From: Molanna angustata
Taxonomy: Eukaryota; Arthropoda; Insecta; Trichoptera; Molannidae
Direction: 5' to 3'
DNA length: 64,000 nucleotides
Assembly (NCBI GenBank): GCA_963576475.1
Contig: OY754981.1
Coordinates: forward strand, 19,558,570 to 19,622,569
The translations under genes were made by a program, and so were the position numbers. The notes under the pieces are model-generated. The model was given only the letters and a program-made list of their open reading frames with translations. It was not told where the DNA came from and did not search any database. Below are positions 13,726-24,240 of this stretch, one piece after another. How positions within the stretch are numbered: position 1 is the stretch's first letter; the number at the start of each line of letters is the position of its first letter.

Positions 13726-14370
13726 TCCCGCCCTAACATTGGCTTGCCTGCTATTAGCTGGTTCAACAAATATAAAAATAACCACACACCATCAGGCATA
13801 TCCCATAATGTGGGGTAACCAGTGACAGGTATGCAGGTGTACATAACCTTGTATTTAAAAAAAATATGACACGTGCGTGTATGGCTACACATCAGTCTCG
13901 CTTCACCTAAAAGAGGCAACATTCGAAATGAGTGGTGAACTACGAAAAATGTTATTTTGCCTCTTGTGTTTTCAATTACCCGTCTCTTCCGGAACAACAG
14001 AAAATGATAATAGATTTTTTAAATCAAATTTGGTCCAGTCGTTCAAGAGTTCAGTGACATACACACATATAGAAGAAATTTATTTTAGAAAGACATTAAT
14101 GAACCGCTAGTTTTACTGAAAACTTATTAAAAGTACTAACCAGTATCAGTCTTTCGAAGACTATCACTAGAGTAATGCACTCTGCTTTATTTTTCATAAA
14201 ACCTAGTCCCAATTTGATATTTATACAGGGTCTTTCAACGAGATTTTCCATTTTAAATTTTGTGCCATTTCAAGACTGTCTAGTATTAAACGGACAGTGA
14301 CATTACATTTGAAAAAAATATGTAAAAAGTTGCGAGGTTTTAAGATGTGAATCTAAATAATGCTCACAAA
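13726..14370. other. No gene seen
   Basis: Several short antisense ORFs of mixed composition (13695-14110) without recognisable domains. Nothing else is supported. Confidence 0.45.
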
Positions 14371-14490
14371 ATTATTTATTAATTGTATTTACCTTTAATC
14401 ACACCATATTTATAATGACAACAATAAGTAGATTACTGCTGCCCAACTAGGAAATCCTGTTCTAGGGCTAGCAGATTACAATTTTTATTG
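14371..14490 (-). mobile_element. LINE 3' end with conserved stem-loop
   Basis: Minus-strand LINE tail. The hairpin 14436-14474 reads CTGCTAGCCC, loop TAGAACAGGATTTCCTAGT, TGGGCAGCAG. The same loop motif (ACAGG..CCTAGT) in differently paired stems occurs at 16074-16109, 16411-16451, 21620-21655, 43077-43112 and 46915-46950. It is followed by an AT-rich tail with AAAGGTAAATA. No ORF remains. Confidence 0.7.
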
Positions 14491-15960
14491 ACAAATATAT
14501 GCCTAGCATAATATACCTAGAGTAAATAACTATTACGGTGAAAGAACACTACAGTCTTCAATATCAACAATTTGTAACAGCAAATTTGTAACAAGTTGCA
14601 TTTGCTTAATTGGATTAAATTCGTTTAACAAAATCAAAATATCCTGTTAAAAATTCATTTTTAACAAATAATGTTCTTTTCCTTCCTTTTATTTTTTTTT
14701 TCTTTTTATTTTTGTTCTTACTCTATTGTATTTTTGGGTTTATTCTATGTGATTTTTTTTGTTTTTATTCTGGTGTTGTTTTGGATCTCTCAAAACATTT
14801 TCATATTGTTAAACCAAATTCAATTTTTTTTTTCATTGTTGGTTAGTTTAAGTTAGTATTTATAATATATGATATAGAAACCCACTGATAACCATATATG
14901 TTTAGTGGGATCTTGTATATATTAAATTATGTTGAAAATAAAATAAATAAATACAAAAAAAAATACAACTATGAACAAGGTGATTGTTCCCGTTCCACAC
15001 TAAATATGTACACAATCATTACCTCAACAAACATATTATGGGCTCACACAAACAGTACATTGTAACAGTGAAAATTCACTAAAAAAATGGTGAAAATTTA
15101 GACTGCTTCGGGTCATCATTACTTTTCATCCAGCTATAGTAAATTTAATCACTAATTTGGAATGTTTCGGACAAGTTAGTAATGAGAAGACACCAATTCA
15201 ACAAAACTAAAAATATCACTACCAGACAGGGGCGTTCCTAGAACCTTCGGACTAGGCAAACCCTGAATGAAAATTGGGAAATGTCGAAAATTTAATGTTT
15301 TTTTAGCATCGTTGTTCATAATGAGTGTCCATGAAAATATTTCAAAATCACATGCCAAAATAATATTTACATTTGTGGCCCTGTCAAGCATCGTATCTAC
15401 AAACGGTTCAATTTTTAATCTTGTAGTATGGTTTCAAAATATTAGGTCTTGAATTTCTTAACATATTCATAGGCAAGCCAGGATTCTCGGCTTCTATAAG
15501 CAATTCCGCTACTGCTACCAGATCGTCTTTAAGAAAAACTGAGGTGAAAATTTCGACAATATAGTGTTCCATTACTAACCTCAAAGTGCGGACATTACAT
15601 TTAAATGAAAGAATTCACGTTTTTCACAAAAAAACTGCGTCTTTCTCTCGATTTAAAATGAAACCTATTGTTAAGAGAACCTGTATGTATTTTGTATAAA
15701 TTACAAATGAATATCGTACACTGGCAGGCTTTTTGTTATTTGGCAATGTCTTCCAACCAAACAGGTTCCATAGTAAGACAGGTACAATAGCAGAATATTA
15801 TAGACTATGACAGTATAAGTTTTCGATGTGGTAGATTAATGCAGTTGGATGACAAATCAAAATGCAGTGCTAATGACAAATCAAAAAAACATTTGAAATT
15901 CCACCCCCATAATATACTACTAGAAGTACAACAAATTACAATAAAAACAATGATGATGAT
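14491..15960. other. Intergenic stretch with one further LINE-like tail
   Basis: At about 14875-14962 a hairpin CCCACT...AGTGGG is followed by AATAAAATAAATAAATAC, the form of a plus-strand LINE 3' end. The T-rich ORF at 14671-14856 is low-complexity. No gene is recognised in the remainder. Confidence 0.45.
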
Positions 15961-16330
15961 ATTAATTTGTTTATTTTTATTTATTTATTTATTGATAATA
16001 TAAAGAAGAAGTTACAATTCAATAAGTGTGTGTATGTGTGTTATTGATAAGTGTGTAATTGCGAGGGTACAATGAACACCTCACTAGGAAGTCCTGTGCC
16101 GAGGTGTTCATTTGAACAGTTGTGTGACATAAATATTACATTATGTGTAAAATTCTTGAAGTAAATTATACATTAAATTGTTATTTAGAAAAAAAAATGT
16201 GAAAGTTAATTATGTTTTATTAGGTGTAATTTAATTATGTTATTGATATTATCTGAACCGGTGTTATTTTTTATCCATGCTGTTGTGTTTTTTGTAGTTT
16301 TGTAACGATGTATTTTGTGGTAGCAGTTTT
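15961..16330 (-). mobile_element. LINE 3' end with conserved stem-loop
   Basis: Minus-strand LINE tail ending in a (TAAA)n run (TTTATTTATTTATTTATT on the plus strand at about 15970-15995). Hairpin 16074-16109 has a perfect 9-bp stem GAACACCTC/GAGGTGTTC enclosing GGCACAGGACTTCCTAGT. Same loop motif as the other members, different stem sequence. Confidence 0.7.
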
Positions 16331-16359
16331 AGTGAAGTTGGTAGGCAATTATATAGTTT

Positions 16360-16470
16360 ATTTATTTATTTTTCACTCCTTTATAAAAAACAACTATTAT
16401 TATTAAGATTACTGCTGCCCAACTAAGTAACCCTGTTCTATGGCTAGCAGTATACAATTTTACCAAGCCA
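16360..16470 (-). mobile_element. LINE 3' end with conserved stem-loop
   Basis: Hairpin 16411-16451, read on the minus strand as ACTGCTAGCC, loop with ATAGAACAGGGTTACTTAGT, GGGCAGCAGT. Closest to the copy at 14.4 kb. Preceded on the plus strand by TTATTTATTTATTTTT, a short A-rich tail of the minus-strand element. Confidence 0.65.
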
Positions 16471-17150
16471 AATATTTGACATTTCGGTTTTACATAATTA
16501 TTGTGTCATTTACAAACAATTATTAGAGCCATCAAAATAATATTAAATATTAGTTTGATGGCATAGTATTTAAAATGTCTTTGTCCATGAGTAGTTTACA
16601 ACTTCGGTATATTTATTGTGTTGGTGATAGAGGATCTAGTTGTTTTTTTTTGAGGGTGTGTATTGCAGTGTACAGTGATTAAAGACTATTGATTATGACT
16701 ATTAAAGACCAGTGATTACAGTAATATTGATCCATGATTAAAGATCAAATTTTATCATCTTTTGTTTTTGTGGATCTATTTGTTTTGATGTTGCTTCTGC
16801 CTACCAAACAATCCTATGATACATGTGTTTTAATCGACTCAAAAAAGGAGGTTGTCAATTCTACGTGAAATTTGTTTTTTTTTTGGTTCAGATATTCAGT
16901 GATAATTATTTACTATTAAAATCAATAAAAATAACGGCGACGGTGACATTGATCTATGATTAAAGATCAAGATTTATCGTGTATTGTTTTTGTGGATCGA
17001 TTTATCGTGATGTTGTCTCTGACGTAACGTAAACACCAAACTATTCTATGAGGTATGTAATAAAGTCATACAAGAGATATATACCTACATAAGATATAAT
17101 GAGAAAGATGATCTAAATTAACACCGGATGAACACTATGACGTTTCATTA
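16471..17150. other. No gene seen
   Basis: AT-rich sequence with two partly similar segments (CCATGATTAAAGATCAA near 16.73 kb and CTATGATTAAAGATCAAG near 16.95 kb), an approximate 215-bp direct repeat. No coding signal. Confidence 0.45.
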
Positions 17151-17660
17151 AGACTGTAACCAAATATATCCTCGTGTGGAGTACACTACAACGGCACAGA
17201 CTACACATATTTATTTTAAATCACTCCAGTCAGAATTTTGTGAAGAGACGCGCTAAATTTTTTATATCTTCGGGTCTTCTCAGTATTGATGGTGTCATAC
17301 AAAACAAATCCCACATTAACTATTCTAATAAAACCTATTATTATTGGTCGTAAAGCATGATGCGGAATGGGCAACAAAATAATGAATATTTTTATTTTTT
17401 TTTACTACAATACCCGATAACACAACAATCTGTAAACACACGAATAAGTACACACCTAAATTACACAATCCCATATATGAAAACATATTTTGGTCAAAGA
17501 AATTTTTCATTTATTGCTCCTCGACTCTACAACAGTTTACCTTCCTCTCTTAAAGAAATAACATCGCAAAGAATATTCAAAATGAATATTAAAAAATACA
17601 TCATAAACTATGGGAGGACAGAACTAACACAAATACTTAGTATTCAACAATAACTTCTTA
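17151..17660 (+). pseudogene. LINE reverse transcriptase C-terminal tail
   Basis: The plus ORF at 17357-17653 contains TRISTHLNYTIPYMKTYFGQ and APRLYNSLPSSLKE. This is the pattern (TR...YN.P...T..G..S....P.LYN.LP..LK) that closes many Jockey/CR1-type LINE ORFs. The stop at 17653 is followed by only about 35 bp before a (TTTA)n array. The upstream frames toward 17.15 kb are broken. Confidence 0.65.
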
Positions 17661-17689
17661 AATAATTCAAAATTAAAATTATTAATAAC

Positions 17690-17860
<171 letters not shown>

Positions 17861-18450
17861 TTTGTTAAAGTTGGACAAAAAACAGCGTTAAGACATAGTA
17901 CAATACAATAGTAACATCAAGTATTAAGGCCTATTACATTTTGTCGTTATGATTGATATAAAATAATACAAGTTTGCAAAAAATCAAAAAAAAATATGAT
18001 CATAGGTTGGTATGTAGGTAAGAGCAACATTTCAAGTTAACAATGATTTAAAACATAATATTGAACTAAAAGGAAAAAAGAAAAAAGAGAATTAATGCCG
18101 TCAAGGTTTCCTATAATAAGCGGATATTGATCTTCTTTTGTATAGAGTATTTGAATGTTGTGTAGAGAGAATGATGTCAAACTCTTGAAATCTGTTATTG
18201 TATGTATCGCACATTCTATGAATAGTCATGTTTTGTGCGTAATTGGTGCGGTGAATTGGAAGGTGGAATAAATGTAACTATGCCGTATTGTGTTCTCTTT
18301 GAGTAACATAAAAATATTTTATTTCATTTGGGAACCATATGATTCATATTAATTACACCAACATAGTTAACTAGTCTCTTTCTATGGCTCTGAAATAAAA
18401 ATCGCGTCAGAGATTGGATTTATCCCTGATCCCGATTTCCTCTCATATCC
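17861..18450 (-). pseudogene. LINE C-terminal tail, minus strand
   Basis: Read on the minus strand, one frame gives LHLFHLPIHRTNYAQNMTIH then RMCDTYNNRFQEFDI. This fits the common LINE C-terminal pattern with P..RTNYA.N....RMC..YN, with internal stops. Its A-rich tail is the (TTTA)n array. 5'-truncated fossil. Confidence 0.55.
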
Positions 18451-18584
18451 TTTTTTTCTTGCTATGATTTTTTTTTTTTTGTTTTAATAGTACCTATTTA
18501 AGTGTTATACGTATTTTCTATGATTTCTTTTACTCTTATTTATTTGCTGTTATACATACACAATGTTGTAATACTTTGTAATCT

Positions 18585-18690
18585 GGTTGGTTGGAAGAAA
18601 ATGCCTAATGGCAATAAGCCCGTAAGTGTACAATTATATTTGTTTATATTATGTACAAGAATATGTATAAATAAATAAATAAATTTATAA
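18585..18690 (+). mobile_element. LINE 3' end, 'GGTTGGTTGGAAGAAA' family
   Basis: CTGGTTGGTTGGAAGAAAAT followed by GCCTAATGGCAATAAGCCCG and a TAAATAAATAAATAAAT tail. Other copies at 33000-33090 (minus), 33335-33425 (plus) and 43495-43590 (plus). This tail type is widespread in Lepidoptera. No ORF attached. Confidence 0.7.
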
Positions 18691-19093
18691 CAGGTATTAT
18701 GTCGAACATTGGAATCTGCTTGATATGTTTGTTGAGGTAATGATTGTGATTGCAGAAAGTTGAGATTGTGTACATATTTAGTGTGGAACGGGAACAATCA
18801 CCTGGTTCATAATTGCATATAATAGGCATGATGACTAATTTTGAAAAACTATCTCACGATGTTTTTACGCATTCACTGTTTTCAAATATATATACATTTC
18901 TACATAAAATAAAGGTTTAGTAGCAAAAATCGCCATTTTAAAATCAAATTTGACATTTACGCCAAAAAAAGCTTGTAGTATCATGGCGGCTGCCGACCCT
19001 GACGGTGACGTCATGGTATCGTAAACTGCATATCACTACTATATGTAATATATGTGTTCTAAGACGATTTGTGTATTTATAATCAATTCAAAA
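18691..19093. other. No gene seen
   Basis: AT-rich, with a short GC-richer patch near 18.98-19.02 kb (ATGGCGGCTGCCGACCC) directly upstream of the THAP-like fossil. Confidence 0.4.
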
Positions 19094-19225
19094 GTGCATA
19101 AGTGTTGTGCGGTCCCTAAATGTACAAACACGACGAAAAAAACACCTACTGAGGTATTTGTTTTCGTCCCACGCGAAAAAAAAGATAAATAAGTGATTAA
19201 ATTTCGCACGGCGAGACACAAGTGA
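19094..19225 (+). pseudogene. THAP zinc-finger domain remnant
   Basis: The frame from 19094 reads VHKCCAVPKCTNTTKKTP, then VFVFVPREKK, followed by a TAA at 19190. This is the start of a THAP zinc finger: C-x4-C, a KTP turn and an F.FP-like VPR segment. After the stop, VIKFRTARHK occupies the place of the usual W..aaRR segment before a second stop. THAP domains bind DNA in P-element-like and other transposases and in host proteins. Only the first half of the finger remains and the later C and H ligands are missing. Whether it comes from a transposon or a host gene cannot be told. Confidence 0.6.
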
Positions 19226-19976
19226 ATTTTATTAAGTACGCGTTTACAATGAAGTACAGTATTTGTTCCCCCACTTTTAGCTCTCAATAATATAATATTT
19301 ACCATTATTTAGGCAATAAGCATATAAAGAACTTCATTAATGTCCAAACGTCAAAATAGGCCATCATAAGTTTCCCGCGTATGTTTTTAGCTTATGAACA
19401 CATAATGTAGAGAGAAGAAGGAGCATATTTTATCGATTTTCGAGATGTAAGTTGTATTTAAATTACAGATAAATAAAGTACTTATATGTACTTATTATTA
19501 AGTTTTTACGTTTCGAAATTCTGATGAACAAAAGTCTTTGTTCGACGCAAAGAAATATCCGACCATCAAAAGTTCCATTCTAGTTAAGAGTAGTTAAGAC
19601 AGGCAGAAAAATAACTACTATGGCTGCTATTGCTAAAAATAACGATAGCAGATAAATATAGCTTGTTATGAACACAATACAAATAACGAGCGCTATGTAA
19701 TAATTCGTATGCTGCTAAAATTGTAACGATGTTTTAAAACGCATGCTTCGCGTAATCGCCGTCGTTTCGCAAATCGCTTCATTGCATGAAAAAAATATAG
19801 CTTGCTAGTTTAGTTTGGCAGTGACCAGCATCATAATATGTCGAACGTTCGTCAGCTCACCATCGCGTGACAAAATTGTAGAATACTAAAACTAAATTAG
19901 TTTACCATACGTTGCGAGCGTTCATTATTTATTTATTTATTCAATAAAAACTAAGTTACATACAAAATACAATTAA
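19226..19976. other. No gene seen
   Basis: No supported feature; a short (TTTA)n near 19925-19942 precedes the MITE at 19981. Confidence 0.45.
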
Positions 19977-19980
19977 CATA

Positions 19981-20566
19981 GGCCCGATATTACAGTCGGC
20001 CCTCAACTCATTGAGTTTGCCAAACTCAAGATTAATGTTAAGGGGAGATTGAATCCATTTCCGTATTACAGTGCAATATTGACATGTCAGTTACTAAATC
20101 TTCAATTATAGACATATTTCACTTTTTCTGTGGTTATTATCTGTCAAATTTAAATAACCTCAAATAATACGAAATACAAAACGGGACGCTACGACTTTAA
20201 ATACCATTGTTTTATTATCCAACATGGTAAATTTAATTTTTTTCACCAAAATAATGCTTTTAAATGCCCGTGTTCGTTTCAATACGGCTGTCAGTTTGTT
20301 TTGTTGTGTGGCGCCACCTTCGATACAACACTGAAACTACACACGTTGCCTAACGCCTCTAGTGATAGAAACTGAAACTACACGAGTTGCCTAGCAAATG
20401 ACAGTTGACTCACAGTTAAGTACTTAATCTGCCAGAAACGTTGAGTTAAATATTTGTCGTTTAAGTGACGTATTTGAGGGAAGATTAGGTCTAAACGGAC
20501 ACTGTAATACGCTATATTTTTGTAAAACTTGAGTTTAGCTCTTAAACTGACACTGTAATACCGGCC
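19981..20566. mobile_element. MITE with GGCC..TATTACAG terminal inverted repeats
   Basis: The left end GGCCCGATATTACAGT pairs with the right end read in reverse, GGCCGGTATTACAGTGTC. Further inward AAACTCAAG occurs in both arms. CATA occurs on both sides (19977-19980, 20567-20570), a possible target duplication. 586 bp, non-coding. Confidence 0.65.
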
Positions 20567-20570
20567 CATA

Positions 20571-21590
20571 GTGTCCCCCGATAGGTAGGCGAGTATCTAG
20601 GTAAATTGAAACTATTTGCTTTGATGAATACTTGTTCCATTTATATTTAATTTGTTTTAGTTTTAAGTATCTAATTAAAATATTAATATATCGATAACAC
20701 CAAAATAAACATAGTCCAGACCGACAATTAATGCGTATATTGTATTGAAGACTATCAGAAGAATTGACGTGACCATACTATGACGTCGTGCGCTCTGATT
20801 GTTTTTTCTCATAAAATGGCGGACTAACACATTTTGTATTTTTATATTTATAATATTATTATTATTCACTCCTATAAATTAAAAAAAAAACATTTTTTAA
20901 ATCTTTATAACCTATTTTATTTTTTAAAATCATAATTTCAATGATTTTTTTCTTACAGTCATCACACCTATTACATATTTTAATATATTAATCATAATTT
21001 GTATATGAATCATAACAGTTATCCCATATGTATATTAGATTCATCATAATACATTGTGTATTTCCATTTCAACCTCATGTAACACTGTACAACTCCCACA
21101 AACAATATAATTACATCATTTTATTTTATAATCAAGCAATGAAAGCCACCAAGTTATTTATTTCTGAAACGTTAAATATTCTCCACCACGTTACAATACT
21201 CGGTGCGTGTTATAACAGATGCGTCAACGATTCAATAGAGCGGATAGCGATATTATTTGGTTTATTGTCCCAAATAAACCAAATAAATCAATAAATAAAA
21301 ATAGCATGTTAAAAATAAGCAGCATATTCCATATAGCTTGTTATAAAAAAAATAGCCATTTCGAACAACACAACAGTTGACAGTAACAAACACAATTGAC
21401 AGTGACAATATGGTGACGTCATGCGCTCTGATTGGTGTTTCACATAAAATGGCGGACAAACATATTTTGTATTTTTATTTTAATAATATTAATATTATTC
21501 GCTCTTTTAAAATGAAAATAAATATATTTTTTCAAATCTTTATAACATATTTTATCTAATAAAATCATAATTTCAATGATTTTTTCTTAC
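20571..21590. other. AT-rich stretch with an internal duplication
   Basis: Segment 20740-20890 (GACGTCGTGCGCTCTGATTG, AAAATGGCGGAC, TTATTATTCACTC) is matched by 21400-21500 (GACGTCATGCGCTCTGATTG, AAAATGGCGGAC). It is a direct repeat about 650 bp apart with related AT-rich downstream parts (CATAATTTCAATGATTTTTT). Probably two copies of an unclassified repeat. No gene recognised. Confidence 0.5.
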
Positions 21591-21730
21591 TGTCATCACG
21601 CCTATTGTCAATAAAAATTGTCAACTAGAACAGAATTTCCTAGTTGGGCAGCAGTAATCTACTTATTGTTGTCATTATAAATTATAAATATGGTGTGATA
21701 AAAGGTAAATAAATAAATAAATAATGATAC
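21591..21730 (+). mobile_element. LINE 3' end with conserved stem-loop
   Basis: Plus-strand counterpart of the 14.4-kb copy: CTAGAACAGAATTTCCTAGT then TGGGCAGCAGTAATC, ending in GGTAAATAAATAAATAAA. The 5' half of the stem (CTGCTAGCCC) is lost here, so the hairpin is incomplete. Confidence 0.6.
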
Positions 21731-22160
21731 AAAAGCATAAAAAAACGAGTAGGATAAGAATAATTTATTTATATTCCAAGGTTCACAATCCCCGAATTAT
21801 CTTTTATGTAAGTAGCCAATTTCTTTACAATAGGTTATTGACAAATTAATAATATCATAGCGAAGAAATTAACCGTTATCTATGGAAAACTTTCCAGTTC
21901 TATATTAATGCCCCGCAAATGAACTTAAATCGATAATTTGATTATTAAGACCATAAGATGCATTTCTTCATATATGTATAATTGTATGTGCCATCAGCAT
22001 TGAAAAAATAGCTTTTTAATACCGTCAAACTGGCAAATCTCTGATAACATAGGAAGAAGGATTCCTAGAGCAAATTTTTATAATTTTTTTTAATCAGTTA
22101 GATTGTCTTCATTAAAAAAATAAAAATAATAGTATTGGAGAGTAAAAGAAATTTTCAAAC
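21731..22160. other. No gene seen
   Basis: AT-rich sequence without recognisable elements. Confidence 0.45.
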
Positions 22161-22206
22161 TGTCGATTCGTTCAAGAGAATTTATTTCTCTTAATGAATC
22201 GACAGT
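22161..22206. repeat. Hairpin at the head of repeat family A copy 2
   Basis: CTGTCGATTCGTTCAAGAGA pairs with TCTCTTAATGAATCGACAG across a TTTATT loop, a stem of about 20 bp with one mismatch and one bulge. It replaces the 85-bp tandem array found at the head of copy 1, so it marks or lies next to the element boundary. Confidence 0.7.
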
Positions 22207-23110
22207 ATTAAGCTAAGACGCGTGTATGAAGGAACATTTTGTATGGTGTAGTGAACATTTAGCATGCCAAAAACACCAATTTAGGGGCTTCGTAGCTATG
22301 TTCTATATTTATGGATAAATTCAGAATTTGAAGTAGAACACTATAACTTTGGATCCCCTCAATTCACAGAGCCCAAAATTTCAGAATATATAGATTGTTA
22401 TAGGCTCACAAAACTTTCATACTCAAAAATTTTAATTTCCGTTTCAGTCAGGGGTTATCATTTTTGAATTTTCACTTTATTTTTCCATATATCTCAGAAA
22501 CCATAAAATCTAGAACGCTGAAAATTGGTAAGAATATAGACAAATACAAAATCTCAAAAAGTTCCAGAGTTTCTCAAACATTTTTTTATATGAAAATATT
22601 TTTTTATGATAAATTTATGTGTTTAACTGCCTACATTTAAGTTTTTAATAATATCGAAAAAAGCCGAAACACCTCACTATAAAATATAATTTTCTATAAA
22701 AATTATGAACATTGTAGTAGTAAATTTCAAACTTTTTTTAACAATTTTTATAAAAATTGAATTTAGTGACAACGTCGTCTCATAAAATTTGTAAGGCAGC
22801 ATACACTACACAATGTATCACTCAATAGTTTGATACCAAAGACCTTATATACTAAAGTAAGGTTTTTGTTTGATACCTACTTAATCTACAAACATACATC
22901 ATGCTGTTTTCATATTCTGGGCAGGAAAAACAGACAGACCTCCATACTATCCTATCCTGACATATATACCTGTAACATGTTTTATATAGAAAACAAAATA
23001 TCTTAAAATATTTATTAATTTGTGTTTAAGTGTTTATAAATTGGTACGTATTCTTCAATTATGCATACTAAAGCCATCGACAGTTGGATCTCGTGTGTTA
23101 CATGCAACTA
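22205..23110 (+). repeat. Dispersed repeat family A, copy 2
   Basis: Starts TATTAAGCTAAGACGCGTGT with a single head unit, then follows copy 1 block by block (GGGGCTTCGTAGCTATGTTC, GAACACTATAACTTTGGATC, CAGTCAGGGGTTATC) to CAGTTGGATCTCGTGTGTT. Compared with copy 1 it carries an extra segment around 22.83 kb. Non-coding. Confidence 0.85.
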
Positions 23111-23439
23111 TTTAGAGATTGACGGTTATTTAAACATTGTGAAATAGTTGTATGAAACAAAATGCATACAAACGTCTGAAATAATATATTGTGAAAAGTT
23201 TCAGAATGAAAAACAACGATTTGAATTGTCCATAATCATTGCTATTTACTAGACCTAAAGAACTTTCTTAAAATGTGCTATCTCAAAATTCCATTTTGAA
23301 AATATAAAAAGAAATTGAAAGTACTATGGTTGTAGAGTGTCGATTCAGAACGAAGATATTATATCCTATCAGTATCAGACACAACTGTCAATAAAAGTAA
23401 TCGCAGATTTCATTGTTTTCAAACATAGCGGGTGCCAAA
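23111..23439. other. No gene seen
   Basis: AT-rich, no supported feature. Confidence 0.4.
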
Positions 23440-23870
23440 CGATATAAAAAGAAACAAAAACATTTCCCCCATTATTTTGAAAATAGAATCGTCCGCACCG
23501 ATAGAAGACGATGGTGATGCGTTTTCATTGGAACCCCGTTGAATGATTTTCCCGCGGGCGGGTAAAGTAACGCAACGCATCTCTGTCGGTACAGCTGATT
23601 CCCTGATTACCGACCGACCTGCCATGCACTTCCAGACAGCACTTTACTTTTCACAACATTGACTCATCGTTATGGCTTCGCATCGCTAACATTTATTTCG
23701 GTCATATTATGTGTTGTGTGAGAATCAAAACTGAAAACACGCGCGAGCATGGATCCAACCCATCGCATCGCACTGCGTGTGTCGGGCATATTATTATAAG
23801 TATACATAGTTATTGGCCGTGTGTCACAACACGGCAACATTCGCGGCTGGCATATTCCAAATTTAAATCG
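23440..23870. other. GC- and CpG-richer island of unknown nature
   Basis: Contrasts with its AT-rich surroundings and holds CCCGCGGGCGGG, several CG pairs and an open minus frame from 23625 (MAGRSVIRESAVPTEM, then LPARGKIIQRGSNENASPSS). A possible acceptor GGTAATCAG/GGAATC precedes part of that frame on the minus strand, but no convincing donor follows. It could be an exon or a promoter region of a host gene, possibly even of the gene at 29.8-35.3 kb. This is not established. Confidence 0.3.
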
Positions 23871-24236
23871 CTGTCAAATAAATACATACTCAGTCTATGG
23901 TCGCAGTGTTGCTATGGACTATCTTCGAGAGATATATTATAATTATATATGTCGACACCAGTTGCGGCAATCTTATCAATAACCTTACAAATTATAACTG
24001 GAAAATCTGATGGCATCCGCGTTTTCAGCCACATTTTTTCAACGATTTAAATGTTTTTTAGTCTCCACGTTTATGGAAAAGCGAAGAATTAGGTATGATT
24101 TAACATTTTCAAATCAATTTCCCAAAAGGGATCAGGTAAAAATATAATATAAAAACCAATAAAAACTTATTCTAGAAAATCAAATGCTTCACGTCATTCT
24201 AGATTAGATTTTTATGAGAAATTCACAAGAATATAT
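23871..24236. other. No gene seen
   Basis: Sequence up to the TTAA-flanked element at 24241; nothing recognised. Confidence 0.4.
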
Positions 24237-24240
24237 TTAA

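Noticed and set aside
14671..14856. Hydrophobic 61-residue ORF resembling a membrane peptide
   Set aside because: Produced by a T-rich run; no ribosomal context, homologue or conservation visible.
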